From Trichobilharzia regenti (lineage: Eukaryota > Platyhelminthes > Trematoda > Strigeidida > Schistosomatidae): a stretch of DNA of 64,000 nt. Below the pieces are notes generated by a model. The model was given only the letters and a program-made list of their open reading frames with translations, did no database searches and was not told the origin of the DNA. The DNA lies in NCBI GenBank assembly GCA_944472135.2, contig OX235268.1, forward strand, positions 5,586,589 through 5,650,588, read 5' to 3'. The position numbers and the translations under genes were made by a program. This document shows, one piece after another, positions 32,458 through 43,715 of this stretch (positions are counted from its first letter, which is position 1; the number at the start of each line of letters is the position of its first letter).

Positions 32458-32797
32458 GTTTGATCCTAAACAATTTGCATATAAACATGGTAGAAGTAGC
32501 TTGGATGCTGCGGTTGTCTTATATCATAATGTTGTTTCTTGTTTAGACAGACAAAGGTACCAAATATGTTCGTGATGCTTTCCTAGACTACACATCTGCA
32601 TTTCACTCTGTACCTAGGGGCCTTTTATTAAATAAGCTTTCGTTGACGCAAACAGGATCCTGGGCTAAGAGTTGGTTGCATTCCTATTTTTCTGATAGAA
32701 TGCAGTATACTGTATACATAATGGCAAATCTTCTTCCACCTCGCTTATGAAAGCCGGTGTTCCTCAAGGTGCCGTCCGGCCTCTCTCTCCTTTATTT
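32458..32797 (+). pseudogene. CR1-like RT fragment
   Basis: Encodes, with frameshifts, DPKQFAYKHGRSSLDAAVV, FLDYTSAFHSVPRGLLLNKL and GVPQGAV. These are RT blocks of the same family as the 12.1-kb copy. It is cut at 32,797 by a foldback-family repeat. The paralogue in the right arm continues into a fuller copy. Confidence 0.8.
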
Positions 32798-33230
32798 TGA
32801 TAAATCACACAGTGTTGTACAGTAATATTAACTGATGCGACCACGTTTCGAGCACAAATTATTACCACTCATAATCATATCAAGTCATTCACTCATACAA
32901 CTTTTTCCTTCATTTATATACATGAGTGGAAGTGATGATTAGACATTTGGATAAAAATCAATACGGGATAATGTACATTCAGAAATAGTAATAATAACAT
33001 GAGTGTTATCAATCAAATACAATCAGATGGGAAATAAGACAAGTGTTTTTATAGTCAACATAAGTAACTTGTTAGAATGTTGTGATGTACGTGAATTGAA
33101 TTGAAATAGAATTTTGAGATTATTTGTTATCCTCCTCTGATTCGACTGACTGACTGGCGGTAATAATATTACCGTATAACACTGTGTGATTTATCAAAAT
33201 AAAATCTTATCCATAATGGAGTGTCTGCCC
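32797..33230. mobile_element. Foldback/TIR element of about 430 bp
   Basis: The ends are about 40-bp inverted repeats built on TTTTGATAAATCACACAGTG and its complement, with few mismatches. The interior has ACGTTTCGAGCAC and CATAATCATATCAAG, as in the 17.7-kb foldback. No coding sequence. Confidence 0.75.
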
Positions 33231-33359
33231 TTCATTTGAACTTACATTCAATGTTCCCCATTTGTTTGTATGTATTTTGTGGCAATCATATTTCCCTCAC
33301 ACCACTGAATATAACTCACCCACTGACCTCAATAAAACCTATATTTTGTTAGCTATAAA

Positions 33360-33950
33360 TACCAGTCAGAGAATCAACTGTCATCATCGGCAATACGCAC
33401 CTACCTCAAGGGGTTAGAACTCAAGATCTTCCGGTTACAAGGCAAGCTCGTATAAAATTCAGTCACTGGGACATGCTTCAATGATTCTCTAACTGATGTC
33501 AATCTATGATGTACCCTGAAACAAATAGAATAAGTACAAATTAATTCTTGAAAATTAATCTGATGCTCGTTGGTGACTGGTTATACGATTAAGTTTCCTG
33601 GAGTTCTAATGAGAAGTCGTAACCAGTAAGGTTCATCCAGTCAAGTATGAGGATGGATTTCCCACCGATGACAATGGTTGGTGCCAGTCGCGTTAAATCA
33701 CGAATTGATAGAAGTTAGAATTCATGGGCTAGCCAGTGAATCGGAGTCCAGTGGATGAATGGTACAGGAGTTTGCCTTGTACTCAGAAGTTCCTGGGTTA
33801 GAATCCCTTGTGGTGGGTGCGCATTGTTGATGATTCCCAAACTAGGATGAAACTGCTGTCCGGTACTCCTCTCTGGTATTCAATGTTTCTCCAAGTCGAA
33901 AAAACAAATCTAATCCTTACACACCAACCGTTGAAAACTATAAATACATT
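33360..33950. mobile_element. Opposed SINE family 3 copies
   Basis: A minus-oriented piece (33,360-33,540; CTTCCGGTTACAAGGC, CAGTCACTGGGAC) and a plus-oriented piece (33,700-33,900; CCAGTGGATGAATGG, GCCTTGTACTCAG). GAGAAGTCGTAACCAGTAAGG lies between them. This is the same palindromic design as at 22.96-23.4 kb. Confidence 0.6.
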
Positions 33951-34074
33951 TGTTTAGCACCCACTTGTCTATTCACATTTTTATCTCATGTTCTGAGTGA
34001 CTGTTCATTTCACATACATTCAAATGACAATCTTAAATAACTGACTATTATCCCATCTTATACATGTACCCCCA

Positions 34075-34265
34075 ACAGTAGAGTATCAGCCAAGAGGAAG
34101 CCCTTTGTGACCTAGGTTTCGTGCTAGTTGGTACTCACCAAAAAGTATCTACAGTCACCTTGAAGGAACTCATGTCCCATGTCTGAGATTCGAATCAGCG
34201 ACACCCAGTGCAGTGCTGCAGTTCGAGGCATTACCACTGAGCTAATCGGTCTCGTGATTACCTCC
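34075..34265 (-). mobile_element. tRNA-derived SINE-like unit, family 4
   Basis: The minus strand reads GATTAGCTCAGTGGTAATGC (A-box/D-arm) and GATTCGAATCTC (B-box). The head differs from the other three families. Further body sequence is not recognised. Confidence 0.6.
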
Positions 34266-34669
34266 AACCATCTAATATCATCATGTCAATGTGCACGGTG
34301 ATGGCGAGTTACCTAGAATGATTGCCATATTGCAAACAAAACCTGACTGATAGAATTCAGTCTGCATCAAAGAAAGGACACCAGACACATTATACACACT
34401 ACCTACTGACTAGTGTCCAATCAAAGTATCCAACAATAGAGTTTTTGGTATTATTTTCACTTACCTTTACTGGCTATGTGTATTGTAATATTATTCATGG
34501 ATTTATAACTGTACAGCCTGCAAAAGAAATTATTGGAAATAGTTGTTCGCTTAAAAATCACCATCATACCAAGTCTGAGCTGAACTCATGAGATAGTTAG
34601 AACACGCATCACTACGATTAATACTCAACTATGATTTTTTTTGTATTTGTGTATAGTTCCTGATGTGGA

Positions 34670-35395
34670 GAGGATCAATTTCTTATCCCTACGTAGAAGA
34701 GGATCACTCTCCTGAGAAAGATACTACTTGATGAGAATGACTACCCACCACGCTTTATAGATAAACACATAAAGCCTAAAATCAACAAAGGACAGCTCAT
34801 CTCTGTGTACTGAAGAAGATGCTATACATAAATGTGGCGTTCAAAGGCCATTTTCTGGCCGACACCTTAAAGAGAAAAATGTCTAACGCCCTGAAAGACA
34901 TTCTTGACTGTTAAATTACGACAGGTATTCTTAAGCCGCCGATTATTCTTCAACGACTCCAAAGATAAACTATAGTATTTGACCACTTCTATGTGTATCT
35001 ACCAATCTAACTGTTCATGTGGAGCGAGATATCTAGGTTGTTCAATGCATGTTTCATCCAAAAGTCAAAGAACATTATCCCACTTGCCTACGAAAAGGTA
35101 ACAGTGGATCAATAAGGAGTGCTCTATAAATGAACATAGATACTCAACACAGGTCATCACTCAATATATGTAAGGAGAATTTATTCAAAGTCATCTACAA
35201 TTTCAAGAGAAGCCTCCCAGAAACGGTAAGCTTTCATATACTTCCCATCGCTGAAACCTCACCGATTGAGATGGAAAACCTTGATTTATGTGCACAGAAG
35301 AAAATTCTCCATCCCCTCCTTCTACCTTGGGAATATTTCCAAGTTCAACTATTTTGTTATGAATACTATTCTGTGCATTTTTCGTTTGGCAATTA
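34670..35395 (+). pseudogene. PLE linker and GIY-YIG endonuclease
   Basis: Translation shows YINVAFKGHFLADTLKRKM, MCIYQSNCSCGARYLGCS (GIY-YIG core), and the C-terminal frame 35,130-35,396 (FKVIYNFKRSLPETV, CAQKKILHPLLLPW). Stops and frameshifts interrupt it. Confidence 0.75.
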
Positions 35396-35404
35396 ATATC
35401 ATCG

Positions 35405-36830
35405 AAACCTGGACTAACTAATTCTTATGAACTCAAACAGAGATTAGATAATTTGAAATTAGATAATGAAGAAAAAAATGGTTAGTTTTGACATTGTCAG
35501 TTTATATACACGTATACCAATAAATATGGCTATAGAGGCAGTCAGAAACGAACTCCTCATTTCTGACCAAGAACTGGAACTTAGGACAAAAATGCTACTG
35601 GAGGATATAATGCTGGGAGTGCAGCTATGCCTGACTTCTACAGTATTTAAAATTCCAAGGCAAAATATATAAACAAACTGAGGGAGTTGCCATGGGATCA
35701 CCAATATCCCCGGTTGTAGCAGATATATTCATGGGTAGGTGGGAAAACATAACTATTGAAATGTCCACCCCCACCCACCGCAAAGGTATGGTGAAGGTAT
35801 GTCAATGACACATTCACTGTACTTAGAACACAAGATGTAGGTAGATTTTTCGAGCACATCAACTCGAAGGTGGTAGAGGTAATTCAATTCACTCATGAAC
35901 TGGAAAGTCAGGAAGGAGAACTTCCAATGTTAGATTGCAAAGTAAAAAGGAAAGAAGATGGGAAGTTAAACACACTAGTGTGTGTTTAAAGGAGACCCAC
36001 ACATTCAAACAGATATTTGGACTTCCGATCACTCCATCTTATGTCAGTGAAAATAGGATTGGTGAAAAGTTTAAGTGACAGAGCACAAAAACTAAGTAGT
36101 ACCAAGGAAAATCTAAGACAGGAAGTGACACACATAAAAGAAGCCTTGAAACTTAATAACCATCTGGATAAATTAGTCAGGAAATATGTAGATAAATGTA
36201 AAAATAAAATAAATAATGATAATAGCGATAGTGATAATAATAATAATGATACTAATATTAAGGATGACACCAACAATAAGGAATCTAAATCATCAGTAGT
36301 AATTCCATACAAGGAAGGGACTTCGGAAGCCTTACGCAGAATTCTTAACAAGCCGAGCAGGAATAAAAGTGGCATTCAAGCCCACAAACTCAATTAGGAA
36401 CAACATTTGTCGGTTGAAGGATCAATCCTGTGGAGCTTTTAAAGCAAAACAATTTAGTCTATCTAATACCCTCCTTGCAATCATTGTCAGGTCAAATGCA
36501 TAGGTCAAACTAGTACAACAGGGGCAGTCAGACTAGCCGAACATGAAAACCTAGCAAAATCTAGATTGGTTGACCCAAATAAGATAAGAATTCTAGAGAA
36601 TAGTTCAGCCAAAGCATTACATGCAATCACACACGACCATACAATAGGATGTGATGGGATAGGATGACAGTTTGAAAATCTAATGTCACAGGGTGGAGGG
36701 AGGAAGAGATTGATAACAGAAGCTTTGTTTATCGAATCAACTGCAAATACATGTAATAGTGTAACAACAGAAGACAAGGGCCAGGCAACAGATCGTTTTA
36801 TTATGAAAATCAACACGTATTTATACATAT
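35405..36830 (+). pseudogene. Penelope-like element, lineage 2: RT and endonuclease
   Basis: A more complete PLE that differs from the others. RT blocks: SFDIVSLYTRIPINMAIEAV (35,480-35,540), TEGVAMGSPISPVVADIFM (about 35,680), a frameshifted RYVNDTFTVL where YVDD would lie, and LPMLDCKVKRKEDG. The frame 36,017-36,397 (126 residues) is a linker with an Asn/Asp-rich stretch from an AAT/GAT microsatellite, and VVIPYKEGTSEALRRIL. The GIY-YIG part shows CNHCQVKCIGQTS, VRLAEHENLAKSRLVDP and ALHAITHDHTIG. At least two frameshifts inactivate it, and the YVDD block reads YVND. Confidence 0.8.
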
Positions 36831-37045
36831 TTCACATACATTATTATAGCTTATGCAAGTAGACAAGCGCAGTCATCTGATTGGTTGTTTATCAGAAGTT
36901 AGGCAGACAAACGCAGGCTTCTGATTGGTTGTTTCGGGATTCCTCGACAAATAGAGTTCTCTATCTGCGAATCATATTTTGCCACGTTAACTTTGCTGTG
37001 ATTGGTTGTTGAATCAGCCTTGCTCATATTTTCTCATGGCCTGCT
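36831..37045. promoter_or_regulatory. Three CCAAT-type repeats
   Basis: TGATTGGTTGTT occurs at 36,877-36,888, 36,921-36,932 and 36,997-37,008, each an inverted CCAAT box in extended context. They may be promoter elements of a terminal repeat of the flanking elements (inference). Confidence 0.4.
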
Positions 37046-37049
37046 CTCA

Positions 37050-37320
37050 CCACAATAGGAATGATTGAACACCTGTCCACGCAGACATCTGGAAAATTCT
37101 ACTACCCCAACGACGACAAATAGGAGAGAACAAAGAAAACAATAAAAGTCAAGTTTCAAAGTCGTGTGGTTACAGTTGATGAAATGATTATGAACAGCAA
37201 TAAATTTTGTTCGAAACTGTGTCATCCAGTAAATAATACTGTTTCACTGACTGTGTGATACATCTAATAAACAAGCTAATATGGAATTACTTACTACCAC
37301 AATGCCCAAGTTTTACGCAT
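37050..37320 (+). repeat. Half copy of foldback family
   Basis: CTGGAAAATTCTACTACCCC, GACAAATAGGAGAG, TTCGAAACTGTGTCATC and CTGTGTGATACATCTAAT match the right half of the foldback at 17,905-18,111. The left half is missing. Confidence 0.7.
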
Positions 37321-37564
37321 AAATTAATATCATCATTTCTTAAACTAACCTTCTATTTACTCCCATCACCTTATACATAATTTATTTTGATATACTTGTC
37401 TGTCTCCATGCTCTTTCATTAACAACCAGTTTTTCCTGAACGTTTTCATATTACGTAATTCTAGCCTGAACTTACAGATCTTCTCTCCCCAGCAGCCCTA
37501 GTTACACAATTTTGAATTTTAATCGCATTTATGAAATATTTCGATGATGTGAACAATAATCCAA

Positions 37565-37670
37565 ACTTAGAATTTAATTGATGGTGATGGTGACTAGCAG
37601 TGGAATTCAAGATGTGCATTTCGTCCTATTTGGGACTCGTCCGCCAACTGGATGTACCTGAATTCCCCAA
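37565..37670 (-). repeat. Decayed hammerhead satellite fragment
   Basis: The minus strand has GACGAGTCCCAAATAGGACG, GAAATGCACATC and TTGAATTCCACTGCTAGTC. CTGA is replaced by GGCGGA before CGAG, so the core is broken. Confidence 0.75.
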
Positions 37671-37799
37671 AACTAACTTTTATTATTGTCTGACAAACGT
37701 ACATGGAATGGACAACTACCAAGTGTGAATCTGTCGAAAAAGGAACATAATTCATTCACCTTGCTTTAGGATAAGAAACATTTGTAACTCTGATTGTGT

Positions 37800-38820
37800 T
37801 GACTCGAAACTTTCCTTTCATAAACCGAGTTCTCAGAAATCAGTTACCCGAAACGATTTATTGACAAAAACATGAAAGATAAGCAGTTCAAACTGGTCAA
37901 TGACTTAATTCTAAGGAAAACTATATTCATGAATTTAGAATTCAAAGCTGATCACCAGGCTTCAAATATGCTCAAAAATTGTCTCTCTGAATCAGTCATT
38001 AGTAAGCTGTTTTTTTACTGCAAAACTACAAATAACCTTCATCAGCTGTAAGTTGTCCTACTTCTATGCGGAAGATAAGTCCCCTCGTCTGGCTACCTCC
38101 ATGTGCACCTATCAATTCATCTGCTCTTGTGGAGTAAGCCACATTGGCTATGGCCAGAAAATACTTTCCACATGGATACGAGAACATATTCCAGCATGGT
38201 TTGACAAGGTTAAAATGAAGGATGTGAGAAGGTCTATTCTAGGACAACACTTGATCGACTCTTATCACTCCACCAACCCGGAACATGATTTTAAGATCAT
38301 CTATCGAATTCATGCTAACTTTTCGACTGTGTTTTCTTTGTTCTAAACTTCAAAATACAGTGGAGGCCTTAGCCATTCGTGAATTTTAGCCAGACCTTTG
38401 TGTTCAAAAGAAGTATGTACAATGCCTACTTCTGCCTTGGCCGTAGAGGGATAGACATTTATTTATTTTGTTTATTTAGTTATTCTATGTACTTTTCCCT
38501 TATTACTACGATTGTTATTATTACTATTCTCTTTTTGAACTGTTTCACTTGCCCCATTTGTTATTCTAAATCAAAACTTTTTGAAGTGTTAGATTCCATC
38601 TTATTAAATTTCACACCATGTTATGTAACGTTTTTATTTCATTTGCCCTCTAACCTTATAATTTTACGCTGTCTTCCAACATGTATACAAACTGTGACCT
38701 ATTCTACATATATGACATTAATTGTTTTGTCACTTAACATTTAACTATGATTATAATTTTAATTGCATTTCATACTACTACTATTATTAGTAGTAGTAGT
38801 ATTTCACGTATTCACGCTAA
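37800..38820 (+). pseudogene. PLE endonuclease with 3' region
   Basis: The upstream linker (MNLEFKADHQ) is frameshifted. The frame 38,053-38,346 has YQFICSCGVSHIGYGQK, REHIPAWFDKV and RRSILGQHLIDSYHS. The 3' region (38,440-38,820) matches 30,850-31,250. Confidence 0.75.
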
Positions 38821-38869
38821 GTCCTTAATCCGTAATTGGTAAAAACAGTCAGTTTTTTTCAGTAATTAT

Positions 38870-39915
38870 GATCTTTAATAGGTTCTGAAGATTCCATTTG
38901 TTTCTGGAGCAATTTAAGAATATACTCTGAAGCCAGCCCTTACTCGCAGAGATCGATGAGTCCTCCCTCCTATGCATGTGTGGACACACATGCATTCAAA
39001 TTGGTAAATCCAGCGGGATGTGACGTCATTTTTCGCATGTTCGAAGGGCTTAGATAGATGGATATAATGGGTTTACATTCTCTATTATTATGATATTAGC
39101 TGCATAAAAAGTCTTTTAAACCACAGCAGCGTTCGGCCTTTGTCTAGTTATCAAGCTGCTTTGATGTCCCATATAGGGTAGCTTGATGTATACGTCTTTC
39201 TTAGGGGCGAGTTGTAGAGTGGGTCTTGGTGTTCTGACTACTTTATACCTCCTGATGAACTTGTCTGGATGATTGTTATCAGTCAGAGTTTGTGTCAATA
39301 TTCTTTTTTCTTCATCAAGCGTGTCTTCAGTGCATATTCGTTGGATTCTACTGAAGAGGTGCCTCATGCACTAAGGCTCTTTTGTACCGAACAGGGCAGA
39401 AACTGTGGTAATTAAGATACTGTCCTGTCCAGGTAGGTAGGTTTTCCATAAATAGATCTTTTTATTGAACCATCAAGTCGTCGACTAAGCAATATGTCTA
39501 GGAAAGATAAACAATTATCTAGCTCTTCTACAGACTTAAACGATATGCTATTCTGAACTTCATTCATTCGATTTAAAATTGAGGTGTCAGGACAAGACTT
39601 ATCACTAATGAATACAGCATCATATACATACCTTCTATAAAGTGGCACATTTTCGATTAAATCCTCCGATGAATTCTCAATGTACGACATATAATTATCT
39701 GCTAAAAGGGGCCCTAATGGACTTCCCATAGCAACACCATCAACTTGGCAGAAACAATTGCCTTCAAATGTAAACCTAACATTGTTAGTACATAGAAATA
39801 ATAAATCCCTTAAATCAGCTATAGGGTAAGGGATGAAAAAATTGTTTGTGGAAATATAACCACACAAAATGTCAACTGTTTTCAGTAAAGGCACATTAGT
39901 GGAATCTTCAGAACC
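38870..39915 (-). pseudogene. Penelope-like element, minus: RT plus endonuclease remnant
   Basis: The 160-residue frame 39,412-39,894 has FCQVDGVAMGSPLGPLLAD (about 46-64), then YRRYVYDAVFI, where the catalytic YVDD reads YVYD. LDNCLSFLDILLSRR follows. The next frame 39,116-39,367 holds RIQRICTEDTL and VYIKLPYMGH of the linker. Beyond 39,115 the GIY-YIG nuclease is badly decayed (FECMCVHTCIGGRT). The YVDD change alone would stop catalysis. Confidence 0.8.
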
Positions 39916-39919
39916 TATT

Positions 39920-40140
39920 AACGGTGAGAACAGGAGAGCTACCTCTTCTATTGAGAAACATATTATAGAGACAGGACATAAAATTGAAATTATGATCTTG
40001 TTATGTCTTTATTGCGACTTGTAATTTTTATTAATTTGACCTTTGACCTGAAATATTCCTAGAATAGTACCATTACTACCTGTCTATCTTACTATATTCT
40101 GTATCCGATCCTCTTGTTTATTACACTGCATAATTTTATT
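39920..40140 (+). pseudogene. PLE endonuclease C-terminal scrap
   Basis: ATSSIEKHIIETGHKIEI matches SSIAKHLLMSGHKINI of the 21-kb copy. It lies head-to-head with the minus-strand PLE ending at 39,915. Confidence 0.65.
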
Positions 40141-40559
40141 GATTTGTCCACTGACCGGAAATAATTTTCGAACTTTCTCACCCATTTACCACATAATAAA
40201 TTCACAAAATGTACAGCCTAGTTTAATGGTGACTTCGTTGAAAAGAAAATTTTCTTCACTGCAACCGTCTGTTTAATAATTTCTATAATCCGATGTGTAT
40301 ATTCCGTGATTCACATCATGGAATATTAGTCATAGGCATTTGAATTTAGGTGGTTAATGAAACACACAGGATCACAGTTCAACTGTGTGAAGTCATGGAT
40401 ATTTAGAACAACACATTTCAGAGGACAGTGATATTGTGGTTTCAATTAGATCTCATCAGGCTTAAGTGTAATATGCCTACATAACTTTGCAAATAAGCAT
40501 TCAAATATAAACCAGTCATCATGGTGTTTTGTCTATAGGATAATAAGATGGTGAATATA
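40141..40559. other. Unassigned sequence, probably PLE 3' region
   Basis: AT-rich. AACACATTTCAGAGGACAG recalls the GCAACACATTTCGAAC of the 25.0 and 53.2 kb repeats. No gene. Confidence 0.35.
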
Positions 40560-40562
40560 GAT

Positions 40563-41455
40563 TGAAAAGAACAAGAAGTTCAGAAAAGATGGCGTCGATC
40601 TTTTCGGCGATTTCATTCTCAAAAGCAGCTGTACAATCGCATTTATATACATTAGTTTACATGGATACGATTATTATTTGTTTAATTCCACATAGAGTAA
40701 CGAAGGTGATAATAATTTTCAACTTGATATAAAAGTTTGAAGGTACGAATATAAATTACAAGGGGCTTAGAGACAACATTACATAGGATTAGAAAATAGT
40801 TACAACGTATTATTGATATAAGTATAAAACTTGGGCGCTGTGCTGGTAGAGCATAACTCCATTATGGATAAGATTTTATTTTTATAAGTCACACATGCTC
40901 TTCCTGATAACATTTGCAATCCGTTTAGAATAACCATTTTACAATTATATTCTAATCCTGTGTAATACTTTTTTGTTTCTATGCCTCTTGTAATCTATAT
41001 TCAAACCTCCTAACTTACATTTCAAGTTGAAAATTTTGATTTCAATTTGTTTCCATGCTCATTTTGTTGACATCTGTAATCCGTTCTATCCCTGCGTCTC
41101 TAGAGGCTCTTGTAATTCATATCAAGTTGAAAATAATTATCACCTTTTATTCACCTTTAAAAAAACTATTATTTCTCCAGTTATCAAATATTAATTTTGC
41201 ATATGTTGTAACAATTTTCTAATCCTATGCAATCTTGTCTCTAAGCCCCCTTGTAATCTATATTCATACCTTCAAACTTTCATATCAAGTTGGAAATTAT
41301 TATCACCTTCGTTACTCTATGTGGAATTAAACCAAATAATAATTGTATCCATGTAAACTAGTCTATATAAATGCGATTGTACAGCTGCTTTTGAGAATGA
41401 AATCGCCAAAAGATCGACGCCATCTTTTCTGAACTTCTTGTTCTTTTCACTTTAA
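40563..41455. repeat. Inverted repeat of PLE-type terminal sequence
   Basis: Arms 40,563-40,830 and about 41,190-41,455 are inverted copies (for example TTCAGAAAAGATGGCGTCGA and CAGCTGTACAATCGC). The GCTGTACAATCGCATTTATA motif recurs near other PLE ends (58.9 and 60.8 kb). The centre holds further partial copies of the arm, including TCTAATCCTATG-like blocks. Confidence 0.78.
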
Positions 41456-41899
41456 TGTTTCAATAGATATTTTCCACGATTTGAATATAAATTGTACAAT
41501 CAGTCTTCATAGTAGTAATAATAATAATAATAATGGGTTTATCAGTAATAAGGATGAAAAACACGAATAATGAAAAACAGCATGATTGAAGAAACAAATG
41601 TTCAGTTGGAAGTAGTCGATGAAGGCTAGTCAAAACAAATGAACCGATTAAGTATTACTAGATTGTAAGGAAATTGAATGAGACACGTTTTTAATGAAGA
41701 TGTGATAAGATTAAGGGATGATGAAAGAGGGGTAGAAAATATAAGTAAGGTGTGGTGGTGTAGAAGTCATCAGTTGGTTATGTCTTAATACGCCACCAAG
41801 GAAGAAATAATGACTGTATGAACTTCTTTTAAATGCATAATTTAGGTTTAATAGTTCGAATGCCTATCGCCTGCCTCAGCTGTGTGCAGCAGACGAATA
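41456..41899. other. Unassigned AT-rich stretch
   Basis: Includes a short (AAT)n run at about 41,515-41,535. No gene recognised. Confidence 0.3.
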
Positions 41900-43590
41900 T
41901 GAAGTCTATTGGAAAGATTCAGTGGGATACGATGAATTACTTTGAAGGCTCTCGTTTTCTCCTCTACATGACCACTATCAACTAACTAAATATGACCAAA
42001 TTAAGCTACGGATTGTTTTTGTCTGTCCTTTGCCAAACCAACACGATGGGAGATGTTCACTAACACGTTGGTTGGATAAGCTGTCTAGTATTACGCCCAA
42101 CATAAGTTTCACCAAAGGAGGAGAGTTGAATTGACAAATACACATAGATGTGGCAAAACTGTCAAGCTTATCCTTCGTTTGCGTCCTAATCATTCATCGG
42201 CTAGAGAATGACAAACATAGGTGTGCTGCGTAAAATGATCTTCGTATACTCCTTGAAAGTCTTCGGAATAGAATCTCACTAGACAAGTCACCATGAAACT
42301 GTAACTTCATAAATAGAGGTTTTCTACATACAGTCATGGTCTCAGGTTTTCTCTCTGCAATGTTTTCATAAGTTTATTTTTGAAACTACTCGGATAGCCC
42401 ATCTCCATCAAGGAATCGTGAATATATATTCAAATTCCTTTTGTAAGTGATCATTCGTACATATCTTCCTTGCTCTGCTTGTAAGACATTTCACAAAATT
42501 ACTTTTAGATTTAATGGGTAGTAACTAAGTAAGTGTGTGTGTATATTGCCCTGTGAATGTGTTTTTTCTATACACGCTTCTCCCAAATGACCCACCTTCT
42601 CACCTACTTAGCAAGACATCCAGAAAATGTAGTTTAACTATCCAGCTCGTCTTCACAAGTAAAAGTAAACGAAGGTTGGACATTGTTGAATTTCATCAAC
42701 ACTTCGTCTATGTTTATTTTCCCATCAGCTAAAATAAATGTATCATCGAAACAACGGTAATACATATCAAACTCCTTGATGATGATGTCATTCAATGTCC
42801 CGATTTCAAGTTTTGCGAGGAAAAATTGAGCTCATATGGCGCCTAATAGTGAACCCATAACTATTCCATCTACTTGTCGGTAGTATGAATTATTGAAGAC
42901 AAAGTGCGCATTCATTGTCCATTTAAGGAGTATTTCTTGAAGGCTATACAAGGGGATTCCTAAGTCCAATAATTGTCTTTGAGTGATTTGTTGGCAAGTG
43001 TAATCTACTGTTTCCATAAGTAGTGGTACATTCCTTCACCTACTTTTACTTGTGAAGAGGAGCGGGAGAATAAACTACATTTTCTGGATGTCTTGCTAAG
43101 TAGGCGAGAAGATGGGTCACTTGGGAGAAGCGTGTATAGAAAAAGCACATTCATAGGGTAATACACACACTTCCTTAGTTACGTGCCCATTAAATATAAA
43201 AAGAATGTTGTTGAAAGTTTTGTGAGCAGAGCAAGAAAGATGTGTACGGATGACCTGTTACAAAATGTATTTGAATATATTCATGATTCCTTGAGGGAGA
43301 TGGGCTAACCGAGTAGTTTCATAAAGAAATATATGAAAACATCAGAGAAAAGCTGACACTCTGACTGCACGCAAAAAGCCTCCATTTATTAAGTTATAAT
43401 TTAATGGTGACTAATTCTATGCCGCACAGAATCTTCACTAACCACTTTGGTGTTCCTTGAAATGGAGAGTTATACATATCTAAAACAGGGTGGAGAGAAA
43501 GACCCAGTTTGTACACTTTGGATAGACCGTAAAGACGTGAAGTGTTGGTACCTACTGGTTTCATAAACTCATACACGGCTGATGATAAAT
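41900..43590 (-). pseudogene. Penelope-like element, minus, with inverted segment
   Basis: From high to low coordinates on the minus strand: RT N-terminal block TSRLYGLSKVYKLGLSLHP (43,394-43,576), YRQVDGIVMGSLLGAI (42,832-42,890), YRCFDDTFIL (about 42,750), FTFTCEDEL, then GIY-YIG remains (CICQFN...VKLMLG, 41,978-42,193). Between the RT blocks lies a plus-strand segment (43,020-43,345) that repeats 42,400-42,690 in inverted orientation. Frameshifts and stops are common. Confidence 0.75.
43020..43345 (+). pseudogene. Inverted PLE segment
   Basis: The plus-strand translation has [40 protein letters not shown] and DDLLQNVFEYIHDSLREMG. This is the same region as on the minus strand just below, giving a foldback of about 300 bp. 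Confidence 0.75.
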
Positions 43591-43715
43591 CAAATCTACC
43601 AACTAATAAAAAATAAATCCCATGACAAGAATTTAGTTAATAAAGAAAAACTCCTGCCCCCACTGACTGCAGTTCGGATGAAACGAAGGATGAGTTCTAC
43701 CAAAAGCTGTCTAGT

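Larger units (their letters stand above)
31254..32797 (+). repeat. Left arm of long inverted duplication
   Basis: About 1.54 kb matches the reverse complement of 51,035-52,572 almost base for base. For example, the two 77-codon frames at 31,888-32,121 and 51,708-51,941 differ in one residue. The arm holds a SINE family 3 piece, a SINE family 2 copy, unassigned sequence and a CR1-like RT fragment. Confidence 0.9.

Noticed and set aside
35986..36375. Leucine/serine-rich minus-strand frame
   Set aside because: It is the antisense shadow of the AAT/GAT-rich PLE linker.
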